From: a virus
Direction: 5' to 3' (one strand)
IMG/VR virus record: IMGVR_UViG_3300032116_000580
Coordinates: 1 to 37,938 of that record
Length of the DNA stretch: 37,938 nucleotides
Positions 27,780-34,267 of this stretch are shown piece after piece. The number at the start of each line of letters is the position of its first letter. Position 1 is the stretch's first letter. The position numbers and the translations under genes were made by a program. The notes under the pieces are model-generated. The model ran no database searches, was not told the DNA's origin, and worked only from the letters and a program-made list of their open reading frames with translations.

Positions 27780-27943
27780 CCGTGCGCCAGATCCTGCACG
27801 GCATTCGCCTGGGCGCGGTGCTGGTGCTGTCCGGGGTATTTCTGCTCGGCTGCGTGGTGGTGGGGTTCACGCTGGGGGCGGTGATGTGGGTGTTCAACGC
27901 GCCGACGCGCGTGTTGGGGCGGATGCGTGGACGCCGCGCTTGA
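27758..27943 (+). CDS. Small membrane protein of the rightward operon, 61 aa
   Basis: 61 residues from ATG 27758, with GGGAGGCGGG upstream. MAGKSSLTVRQILHGIRLGAVLVLSGVFLLGCVVVGFTLGAVMWVFNAPTRVLGRMRGRRA has a basic N-terminus, one or two membrane spans (about 17-46), and a basic C-terminus. LLGC could be read as a lipobox, but it is internal to a long hydrophobic region and followed by more hydrophobic residues, so a lipoprotein is unlikely. Overlaps both neighbours. Confidence 0.6.
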   Translation: MAGKSSLTVRQILHGIRLGAVLVLSGVFLLGCVVVGFTLGAVMWVFNAPTRVLGRMRGRRA

Positions 27944-28466
27944 TCTGACACTGCGCCGCCAGTTGCCGCCGTTCGGGCGGGGGCTGCTGCAGGCGCGTCG
28001 CCAGGGGCGTCATCCGCATGAGGTGTGGGTGGTCTTCGGCGAGGACTGGCGCGGGGCGCAGCGGCCGTTTTTGGCGGTGAGGCCGCGGCAGTTTGTGCCG
28101 GGGCGCTTTGACTGGCGGATGGTGGCCGGGGTGAAGGTGGTGCTGATCGATCGCGCCGCGGCGGTGGCCGGGTGCAATGTGGAGACGGGGGAGTTCGGTG
28201 ATTTTTTTGAGCTGGCGGGGGAGTTGGTGGATGCGCGGGCGTATGTCGAGGTGCGGCATGTGCGCGATCGCGCGTGGGTGGATGAGGATCTGGGCATGCT
28301 GGCGTGGGCTTGCCGGCGGGCCGAAGGCGGCCGCATGAATTGGCCGTGCTGGTGGAGTGATGCGCGCGCGGCGCTGCAGTCGGCGGCGTGTGACGGGTGG
28401 CTGGCGGATCTGGGCCGGTCGGTGAGTGTGCAGTCTTCCGGGGCGGCGCTTGAGTCAAGCCAATGA
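27927..28466 (+). CDS. Hypothetical protein upstream of the VapE-like ATPase, 179 aa
   Basis: 179 residues from GTG 27927. LPPFGRGLLQARRQGRHPHEVWVVFGEDWRGAQRPFLAVRPRQFVPGRFDWRMVAGVKVVLIDR is a compact beta-rich region: V-W-V-V-F-G-x-D-W and a later V-K-V-V-L-I. The second half has ELAGELVDARAYVEVRHVRD, and a Trp-rich end (NWPCWWSDARAALQSAACDGWLADLGR). Proteins like this sit next to phage primase/helicase genes; they may take part in replication. It overlaps the ATPase gene by 41 bases. Confidence 0.63.
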   Translation: MDAALDLTLRRQLPPFGRGLLQARRQGRHPHEVWVVFGEDWRGAQRPFLAVRPRQFVPGRFDWRMVAGVKVVLIDRAAAVAGCNVETGEFGDFFELAGELVDARAYVEVRHVRDRAWVDEDLGMLAWACRRAEGGRMNWPCWWSDARAALQSAACDGWLADLGRSVSVQSSGAALESSQ

Positions 28467-29742
28467 AACCACGCACGCGGGCAATGTGTTCTCGATCGTT
28501 GACAAAACGGATTGGGAGCAGCGGCTCGCGTATAGCGACAAGGGTGTGCTGCTGCCGGTGCTGGATAACGTGGTCAGCATCCTGCGCAACGATACACGGT
28601 GGGCCGGCGTGATCGGCTTCGATGAAATGGGCGGGCGGGTGATGAAGCTGAAGCCGCCGCCGTTCGAGCGCGGGGAGCGCGGTGAGTGGCTCGACATTGA
28701 TGATGCGCGCCTGGAGCATTGGCTGGCGGTGACTTACCAGCTGCGCCGATTGTCGAGCGATGCGTTGTCGAAGGCGGTGTTGCTGGTGGCGGACGATTGC
28801 CGTTATCACGAAGTCCGCGATTATCTGCAGGAGCTCAAGTGGGACGGCGAGCCGCGCATTGGGCGCTGGCTGTTTGCCTACCTGGGGGCGGAGCCGACGC
28901 CGTATGCCGAGGCGGTGGGCGCGAAGTGGCTGGTGGGTGCGGTGGCGCGCGCCATGCGCCCGGGCTGCAAGATGGACAACGTGCTGATCCTCGAGGGGCT
29001 GCAGGGCGTGGGCAAGTCCACGGCGCTCAAGCTGCTGTTTCAGCCATGGTTCACGGATGCGGCGTTCGAGATCGGGAGCACCGACGGCTACCAGATCATG
29101 CGCGGGATGTGGGGCGTCGAGCTCGCCGAGCTGGACAGCTTCGGTCGGGCCGAGGCCTCGCGCAGCAAGGCGTTTTTTACGCGCTCGGAGGACAAATACC
29201 GCAACCCCTACGGGCGAAAGCCGGTGACGATTCAGCGCACCTGCGTCTTCGCGGGGTCGGTGAATCATTCCACCTACTTCAGCGACGACACGGGCAACCG
29301 GCGTTACTGGCCGGTGAAGGTGGCCGCAGGCAAGGGCGTGATGCAGCTCGATGACCTGGCCAAGGACCGCGACCAGCTGTGGGCCGAGGCGCTGCATCAG
29401 TTCAACGCCGGCTTTGAGTTTTGGGTGCGCGCGAGCGAACAGGCGCTGTATGAGGGCGAGCAGGAAGCCCGGGCCTTTGGTGATGCCTACGAGGCGCGCA
29501 TCAAGCGCTGGCTGGCCAATCCCAACGAGACCGACGGCCCGATCAACGTGGTGCGGCTGGATCAGATCATGCACCGCGCCCTGGGCATGGAGCCGGCGAA
29601 GATGACCCCGGCCGAGCAGCGGCGGGTGGGGCGGATCATGGCGGCCATCGGCTGGGAGAGGGAGCGCGAGGCTGCCGGCGATCGGCTGTGGCATTACGTG
29701 CGCCCGGGCAAGACGCTCAAGGAATGGAGGGCGGAGCCATGA
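28426..29742 (+). CDS. VapE-type P-loop ATPase (virulence-associated protein E family)
   Basis: 438 residues from GTG 28426, or 430 from TTG 28450, which gives a more usual N-terminus (MSQANE). Walker A is EGLQGVGKST (about 190-199), Walker B G-V-E-L-A-E-L-D (about 230-237), and an arginine-rich TGNRRYWPV (about 290) is the sensor/finger motif. These are features of the VapE domain found in phages and islands as the helicase half of a primase-helicase. No primase domain (TOPRIM or prim-pol) is present in this protein or in a recognisable neighbour; the N-terminal 130 residues are a short unassigned region. It probably opens the origin or powers replication. Confidence 0.86.
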   Translation: MCSLPGRRLSQANETTHAGNVFSIVDKTDWEQRLAYSDKGVLLPVLDNVVSILRNDTRWAGVIGFDEMGGRVMKLKPPPFERGERGEWLDIDDARLEHWLAVTYQLRRLSSDALSKAVLLVADDCRYHEVRDYLQELKWDGEPRIGRWLFAYLGAEPTPYAEAVGAKWLVGAVARAMRPGCKMDNVLILEGLQGVGKSTALKLLFQPWFTDAAFEIGSTDGYQIMRGMWGVELAELDSFGRAEASRSKAFFTRSEDKYRNPYGRKPVTIQRTCVFAGSVNHSTYFSDDTGNRRYWPVKVAAGKGVMQLDDLAKDRDQLWAEALHQFNAGFEFWVRASEQALYEGEQEARAFGDAYEARIKRWLANPNETDGPINVVRLDQIMHRALGMEPAKMTPAEQRRVGRIMAAIGWEREREAAGDRLWHYVRPGKTLKEWRAEP

Positions 29743-30041
29743 TGCCGGCGCTTAAGCAGGGCTTCGGGCAGGATTTTGCGGCCGACGCTGGCGCGGCGCG
29801 CGTAAATCCGTCCCAAGCCGTCCTAAGCCGTCCCATTGAATCCGTCCTTGGGACGGATGGAAAAACCCTGAAAAATCAAGGCCAGCAGCGCAGCGCCGTC
29901 CCAACGTCCCAGACTTTCGCGTTTTTCCCTCGCGCCCGTGTGTGCGCACGTACGCGCGCGCGCACGCAGGCGCGCGGAATCACACCCCATTCTCTGGGAC
30001 GGATTGGGACAATGGGACGGATTGAGGGCCGGCAACGATGA
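29739..30041 (+). CDS. Hypothetical protein encoded over the iteron region, 100 aa
   Basis: 100 residues from ATG 29739, with GGAGGGCGGAG upstream and an ATGA overlap with the VapE stop. The N-terminus MMPALKQGFGQDFAADAGAARVNPSQAV is followed by a low-complexity, Arg-rich middle (PRARVCARTRARTQARG) that is simply the translation of an alternating GC tract. The DNA carries many short repeats, so the protein may be secondary to a DNA function. The ATGA overlap on both sides keeps it plausible as a coupled gene. Confidence 0.45.
   Translation: MMPALKQGFGQDFAADAGAARVNPSQAVLSRPIESVLGTDGKTLKNQGQQRSAVPTSQTFAFFPRARVCARTRARTQARGITPHSLGRIGTMGRIEGRQR
29808..30023. other. Iteron cluster, candidate replication origin
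   Basis: CCGTCC occurs at 29808, 29818 and 29828 (10-base period), 29842 and 29896. ATCCGTCC at 29840-29847 is the left arm of a perfect inverted repeat with GGACGGAT at 29851-29858. GGGACGGATT occurs at 29996-30005 and 30014-30023 (18-base period). An A-rich segment (29859-29879) and a Z-prone tract (29937-29968) lie between. The position just after the VapE-like ATPase is typical of phage origins. It is also possible that these are sites for a regulator. Confidence 0.55.
29937..29968. repeat. Alternating pyrimidine-purine tract (Z-DNA-prone)
   Basis: Thirty-two consecutive bases alternate strictly between pyrimidine and purine, mainly CG and TG/CA steps, with one TA step at 29951-29952. 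Such tracts can adopt the left-handed form under negative supercoiling. It lies inside the iteron cluster. Confidence 0.75.
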
Positions 30042-30253
30042 GCGGCCTGCGTTTTCCCCGCATCCTCCCGGCGCATTACTACCGCGACCCCGCCGAGATC
30101 CTCGAGCAGCGGGTGATCACCCCGGCCCTGGCCGTGGTTTCGACCACGTTGCCGCAAACCCTGTGCCGTGTGCAGACGCATGCACCGCGCGATCGCTTCT
30201 ACACGCAGGCCCGTCGCCTGCACATTCAAACCCTGATGAGGGCTCGTCGATGA
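30038..30253 (+). CDS. Hypothetical protein, 71 aa
   Basis: 71 residues from ATG 30038, overlapping the previous stop by four bases, and its own stop overlaps the antiterminator start. MSGLRFPRILPAHYYRDPAEILEQRVITPALAVVSTTLPQTLCRVQTHAPRDRFYTQARRLHIQTLMRARR is basic with aromatic residues; the Y-R-D-P-A-E motif is followed by a helix. No family is recognised. Its tight coupling to the antiterminator gene suggests it is expressed together with it. Confidence 0.6.
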   Translation: MSGLRFPRILPAHYYRDPAEILEQRVITPALAVVSTTLPQTLCRVQTHAPRDRFYTQARRLHIQTLMRARR

Positions 30254-30678
30254 ACAACACGCAATGGCCGGTGGACATCGTGCGCATGCTGGAAAACTGG
30301 GCGCGCTGGGTGGTGGCAGATGGCGGCAGCAGCCGTTCACCTTATCCCGCATACAACCTCGAGCAGCCGGGCCCCAGAGCCGGCAGCCAGATCCCTATCC
30401 TCAGCGGCGAGGCTGAAGATGCGGATGCTGTGATTGCCGGCATGTCCATGCGTTACCAGCAACCGCTGCGGATGAATTACCTCTGGACCAACGTCGCCGA
30501 CCGGGTCAATGCCAAGCGCTGCAACTGCAGCCTCAACACCTACAAGGCCAGACTGCACGAAGCCCACCAGCTTTTCGCCTCGGCCTGGTATGCCCGCCGC
30601 ACCCGCCACGGCAGCGCCGTCGCCGGTCATGGCGTCACCCTTACCAGCACCACCGCAATCGCCAACCAGGCCGCATAG
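30250..30678 (+). CDS. Q-like late antitermination protein
   Basis: 142 residues from ATG 30250; the longer upstream frame is inside the previous gene and the iteron region. MNNTQWPVDIVRMLENWARWVVADGGSSRSPYPAYNLEQ and EAEDADAVIAGMSMRYQQPLRMNYLWTNVADRVNAKRCNCSLNTYKARLHEAHQLF match the pattern of short Q-type antiterminators. These have an N-terminal W-A-R-W motif, an acidic D-A-x-x-A helix and C-N-C before a helix-turn-helix-like part. It is the last gene of the rightward early operon, followed by a promoter and terminator as expected for Q control of late genes. Confidence 0.77.
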   Translation: MNNTQWPVDIVRMLENWARWVVADGGSSRSPYPAYNLEQPGPRAGSQIPILSGEAEDADAVIAGMSMRYQQPLRMNYLWTNVADRVNAKRCNCSLNTYKARLHEAHQLFASAWYARRTRHGSAVAGHGVTLTSTTAIANQAA

Positions 30679-30696
30679 GTTTGGATGATTGAGCTT

Positions 30697-30726
30697 TTGA
30701 CACTTTGACCTACACTTCGCCTTACA
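30697..30726 (+). promoter_or_regulatory. Candidate late promoter after Q
   Basis: TTGACA at 30697-30702 is a perfect -35. The -10 is weak: CTTACA at 30721-30726 with an 18-base spacer, or TTACAC at 30722. A second TTGAC begins at 30706. The transcript would run into the terminator at 30819-30854 before reaching the terminase genes. A weak -10 may be compensated by Q loading, as in lambda pR'. Confidence 0.5.
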
Positions 30727-30818
30727 CTGCGCATACGTGTCACACCACGAAAAACCAGACCTCTTCCCTGGCAATGCGCGGTGTCCTCCCTTGAAGGTGT
30801 CCGGGCATCGCTCGGTTG

Positions 30819-30854
30819 ACGGCCGGCGCTGACATCAGCGTCGGCCGTTTTTAT
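30819..30854 (+). terminator. Intrinsic terminator between Q and the terminase (tR'-like)
   Basis: ACGGCCGGCGCTGA pairs with TCAGCGTCGGCCGT (two mismatches mid-stem) across a short CA loop region, then TTTTTATT. It lies 118 bases before the terminase start and downstream of the candidate late promoter, so late expression would require antitermination by the Q-like protein. Confidence 0.83.
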
Positions 30855-30932
30855 TAGCGCGGGTCCTTCCACCAGCTTGAAATGCGGGTGCGAAACGACC
30901 GCGATTTTTGCCTAGTGCCAGAGATGCTTAGG

Positions 30933-30961
30933 CTCGGTCAATGGTTCGGTCAGTCTCGGTC
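30933..30961. repeat. Three TCGGTCA repeats upstream of the terminase (candidate packaging site)
   Basis: TCGGTCA starts at 30933, 30945 and 30955 (spacings of 12 and 10 bases, about one helical turn). They lie 12 bases before the small terminase gene. Repeats of this kind are bound by the small terminase subunit in lambda-like phages (cosB-type sites). The cut site is not identified. Confidence 0.55.
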
Positions 30962-30972
30962 AAGGTGATGTG

Positions 30973-31674
30973 ATGGCAGAGCTGGTCAGTCAACGAAAAG
31001 GGGCGCGAGAGCTGGGCATGGCTCTGTCGACCCTGCAGCACCACGTCAAGCGGGGCAACGTGCGGCTGATTGACGGCAAGGTGGATGTCGAGGTGGCGCG
31101 CATCCAGCTGGCGCGGCACACGGACCCCGAGCAGTCGATGCGCGGCCAGATGAGCGGGGCGGTGGCGAGCGGGTCCATGTTAGGCGCGGCCGGTGGCACG
31201 GCCCCTGCCGCAGGGGCTGGTGCAGGATCGTCGGGTGCCGCTGGCGGTGATGGCCGGGCCGCCGGCGATGGCGAAGGCAAGGGCGGCGGACGGGGCTTGT
31301 GGGAGGCCAAGGAAACCAGCGAGCGGTTGCGGGCGCAGCTGCTCGAGCTGGAGCTGGCTGAAAAACACGGCAAGCTGGTCGATGCCGGCGCGGTGCACAA
31401 GGCCACGATGGCAAGGGCGCGGATCGCGCGCGACGCCTTGATGGCGATACCGTCGCGGATCGGGGCGCAGCTGGCGGCGGAGACAGATTCGGCGAAGGTG
31501 CAGGACATCCTGGCGGCGGAGATCCGCGCGGTGTGTGCGCAGATCGCTGGCGGTGATGCGGCCGGCGGCAATGGTACCGCCGCGGGTGCGGGTGCCGCGG
31601 GTGCTACGGGTGCTGCGGCTGGTGGACTGGTTGAAGGGGGTGCTGCAAGCGGCTCATCGCAGCGGCCACACTGA
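30973..31674 (+). CDS. Terminase small subunit
   Basis: 233 residues from ATG 30973 (GTG 30970 is an alternative), with AAGGTGAT upstream. A DNA-binding helix-turn-helix occupies about 1-55 (VSQRKGARELGMALSTLQHHVKRGNVRLIDGKVDVEVARIQ), like Nu1-type subunits. A Gly/Ala linker of about 45 residues (60-105) follows, then a helical assembly region (ETSERLRAQLLELELAEKHGKLVD ... RIARDALMAIPSRIGAQLAAETD). The C-terminal 45 residues are again Gly/Ala-rich. It binds the packaging site and hands DNA to the large subunit. Confidence 0.86.
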   Translation: MAELVSQRKGARELGMALSTLQHHVKRGNVRLIDGKVDVEVARIQLARHTDPEQSMRGQMSGAVASGSMLGAAGGTAPAAGAGAGSSGAAGGDGRAAGDGEGKGGGRGLWEAKETSERLRAQLLELELAEKHGKLVDAGAVHKATMARARIARDALMAIPSRIGAQLAAETDSAKVQDILAAEIRAVCAQIAGGDAAGGNGTAAGAGAAGATGAAAGGLVEGGAASGSSQRPH

Positions 31675-33680
31675 TGCTCGACGCGGAGCAGCTGATCGCC
31701 GACGCCTGGTCGTCGGGGTGGGAGCCGCCGCCGGCGATGACCGTCAGCGAGTGGGCGGATGCGCGGCGGGTGTTGTCGTCGAAGTCGTCGGCGGAGAAGG
31801 GGCCCTGGCGGACTGATCGCACGCCGTATCTGCGCGAGATCATGGACGCGCTGTCGGCGATGTCGCCGGTTGAAGAGATCATCTTCATCAAGGGCGCGCA
31901 GGTGGGCGGCACCGAGTGCGGCCTCAACTGGTTGGGCTACGTGATCGACATCGAACCCGCGCCGGTGATGATGGTGCAGCCGACGACGCAGGCCGCGAAG
32001 CGCTTCAGCAAGCAGCGCATCGCGCCGATGATCGCGGACACGCCGGCGATCGCGGACAAGGTGCAGGAATCGCGCACGCGCGACAGCGGCAACACGACGC
32101 TGATGAAGGACTTCGGCGGTGGCGTGCTGGTGATTGCCGGCGCGAACAGCGCGGCGGATCTGCGCTCGATGCCGGTGCGGTTTTTGTTTCTCGACGAGGT
32201 GGACGCCTACCCGTCGGACGTGGACGAAGAGGGCGACCCTGTCGCCCTGGCGATCAAGCGCACCAGCACCTTCGCGCGGCGCAAGGTGTTCAAGTGCTCG
32301 ACGCCGACGCTGAAGGACTGGTCGAAGATCGAGAACGCCTACCAGGCGGCCGAGCGGCATCGGTACCATGTGCCGTGCCCGGACTGCGGGCACTTCCAGT
32401 GGCTGAAGTGGAGCAATGTGCGCTGGCCCAAGGACCAGCCCGAGCTCGCCGTGTATGCCTGCGAAGAGTGCGGCGTCGAAATCGCCGAGCACCACAAGAC
32501 CCAGATGCTGGCCCGCGGCGTGTGGATCTGCGACAACCCCGGCGCCACCGGCGGCAAAGTCAAGGGCTACCACCTGTCCAGCCTGTATTCGCCGCTGGGC
32601 TGGGAGTCCTGGGGCAGCTTGGCGGTGCAGTTTTTGCAGGCCAAGACCAAGGCCGACGCCGGCGACACCGCGCTGCTCAAGGTCTTCATTAACACGGCGC
32701 TGGCCGAGACCTGGGAAGACGACGGCGAGCGCGTCGAGGTCGGCAGCCTGCAGGCCCGCGCCGAGTCGTATGCGCTGCGCACCGTGCCGCAGGACGCCTA
32801 CCGCATCACCGGCGCCGCCGACGTGCAGGGCAACCGCATCGAGGTCAAGGCCAAGGCCTGGGGCCCGGGCGAGCAGAGCTGGGTGGTCGATTATCAAGTG
32901 TTTCACGGGGAACCACGCGACCTGCTCAACGGCGTCGACAACCGCCTGCTCGAGTGGATCAAGCAGCCGTATCGCCACGCCAGCGGCCGCGACATGCACG
33001 CCCTGGCTGTGGCCATCGACTCCGGCGGCCACCACACGCAGGACGTGTATGCCTTCTGCCGCAGCCACCGCTTCGTGCCGGTGGGCGGCGAGGGCGGCAG
33101 CAATAACAGCGGCAGCGAGCAGGTGCATGTGCTGGCGATCAAGGGCGCCTCGCAAAGCGGGCGCGCCGTGCTCGGCAAGCCCAGCGAAATGGATGTCAAC
33201 TGGCGCGGCACCCGGCTCAAGCGTGGCGTGCAGGTCTGGCCGATCGGCACCGACACCGCCAAGGCGCTGATCTACACCCGGCTGCGGATCGCCGAAGTCG
33301 GCCCCGGCTGCATGCACTTCAGCGCCGCTCTGCCGGCCGAGTATTACGATCAGCTCACCGCCGAGCGCCTAGTCACCCGCTACCACCGCGGCCGCGCCAA
33401 GCTCGAATGGGTCAAGTCGGCAAGCCGCCGAAACGAAGCGCTGGATCTCGAGGTGTATTGCCTGGCTGCCGCGCACTACGCCGGCATCCCGCTGCTCACC
33501 GCCGCCGCCTGGGAACGGATTGCCCAGGCGTGGCTGCCCGACCTGTTTACCGCCGCCGCCCCCGAAGCCGCGGCCGCTGCAGCACCCGATGCGCCCGCTG
33601 TGCAGACGCCTGCACCGCCGGCCCCGCAACCCGCCGCGCCGAGCGCCCCGCGCCGGCCCGGCTTTGTCAAACGCTGGTGA
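31674..33680 (+). CDS. Terminase large subunit (GpA family)
   Basis: 668 residues. The variant Walker A is about K73-GAQVGGTE, Walker B is FLFLDEVDAYP (D174, E175), and the C-terminal nuclease region begins near AADVQGNRIEV (about 383). A zinc-ribbon insertion (C-P-D-C-G-H and C-E-E-C-G, about 235-266) is typical of the GpA family. The last 45 residues are Ala/Pro-rich and probably flexible. It cuts concatemers and pumps DNA into the prohead. Start ATG 31674 shares a base with the small subunit stop. Confidence 0.95.
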   Translation: MLDAEQLIADAWSSGWEPPPAMTVSEWADARRVLSSKSSAEKGPWRTDRTPYLREIMDALSAMSPVEEIIFIKGAQVGGTECGLNWLGYVIDIEPAPVMMVQPTTQAAKRFSKQRIAPMIADTPAIADKVQESRTRDSGNTTLMKDFGGGVLVIAGANSAADLRSMPVRFLFLDEVDAYPSDVDEEGDPVALAIKRTSTFARRKVFKCSTPTLKDWSKIENAYQAAERHRYHVPCPDCGHFQWLKWSNVRWPKDQPELAVYACEECGVEIAEHHKTQMLARGVWICDNPGATGGKVKGYHLSSLYSPLGWESWGSLAVQFLQAKTKADAGDTALLKVFINTALAETWEDDGERVEVGSLQARAESYALRTVPQDAYRITGAADVQGNRIEVKAKAWGPGEQSWVVDYQVFHGEPRDLLNGVDNRLLEWIKQPYRHASGRDMHALAVAIDSGGHHTQDVYAFCRSHRFVPVGGEGGSNNSGSEQVHVLAIKGASQSGRAVLGKPSEMDVNWRGTRLKRGVQVWPIGTDTAKALIYTRLRIAEVGPGCMHFSAALPAEYYDQLTAERLVTRYHRGRAKLEWVKSASRRNEALDLEVYCLAAAHYAGIPLLTAAAWERIAQAWLPDLFTAAAPEAAAAAAPDAPAVQTPAPPAPQPAAPSAPRRPGFVKRW

Positions 33681-33683
33681 TCG

Positions 33684-34256
33684 ATGCCCGACATCCCGAC
33701 CAACGAGCCGGCGCAGCTGCGCCTCGGCGATACCTGGCAATGGCGGCGCGAGGATCTCGCTGGCGACTACCCGGCGCCGACGTGGACGCTGACCTACCGC
33801 TTCAAAAACGCCGCCGGCGGCTTTGAAATCATCGCCAGCGCCGACGGCAGCAACTTCGCCGTCAACGTCACCGCCGCCACCACCGCGGCCTACGCCAGCG
33901 GCGCCGGCACCTACGCCTGGGTCGCCCAGGTCAGCCACGGCGACGGCCGCAAGTTCACCGTCGACAACGGCAGCCTCGACGTGCTGCCCAACCTGTTCAG
34001 CGGCAGCGCCACCGCCGCCAGCGACCAGCGCACCCACAGCGAAAAAGCGCTCGACGCCATCAAGGCCGTGATCGAAGGCCGTGCCAGCCGCGACCAGGAG
34101 GAATACACCATCGCCGGCCGCAGCCTCAAACGTACGCCGATCGCCGACCTGCTCAAGCTGCTCAACTTCTACGAAACCCGCGTCGCGGCTGAACGCAACG
34201 CCGAAGCCATCCGCAACGGCCGCGGCGTCGGCGGCCACATCCAGGTGCGCATGTGA
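33684..34256 (+). CDS. Head-tail connector protein (gpW position), 190 aa
   Basis: 190 residues. The N-terminal 110 form a beta sandwich (LRLGDTWQWRREDLAGDYPAPTWTLTYRFKN ... VSHGDGRKFTVDNGSLDVLPNL). The C-terminal 60 (RTHSEKALDAIKAVIEGRASRDQEEYTIAGRSLKRTPIADLLKLLNFYETRVAAE) resemble the helix-hairpin of gpW, which closes the head vertex. It occupies the gpW position between terminase and portal but is about three times as long as gpW. It is thus a fusion or an extended family member. Overlaps the portal frame by four bases. Confidence 0.65.
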   Translation: MPDIPTNEPAQLRLGDTWQWRREDLAGDYPAPTWTLTYRFKNAAGGFEIIASADGSNFAVNVTAATTAAYASGAGTYAWVAQVSHGDGRKFTVDNGSLDVLPNLFSGSATAASDQRTHSEKALDAIKAVIEGRASRDQEEYTIAGRSLKRTPIADLLKLLNFYETRVAAERNAEAIRNGRGVGGHIQVRM

Positions 34257-34267
34257 GGGACGCCCGC

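Noticed and set aside
27758-27943. A lipoprotein (LLGC motif)
   Set aside because: The cysteine is in the middle of a long hydrophobic stretch, with no hydrophilic mature region following at once, so it is a membrane protein.
27577-29694. A 705-codon minus-strand open frame opposite the VapE region
   Set aside because: It covers several clear rightward genes, has no recognisable domain and a composition typical of an antisense shadow.
30990-33317. A 775-codon minus-strand open frame opposite the terminase genes
   Set aside because: It lies opposite the terminase genes, which carry recognisable family motifs, and its sequence is repetitive His/Arg/Ala.
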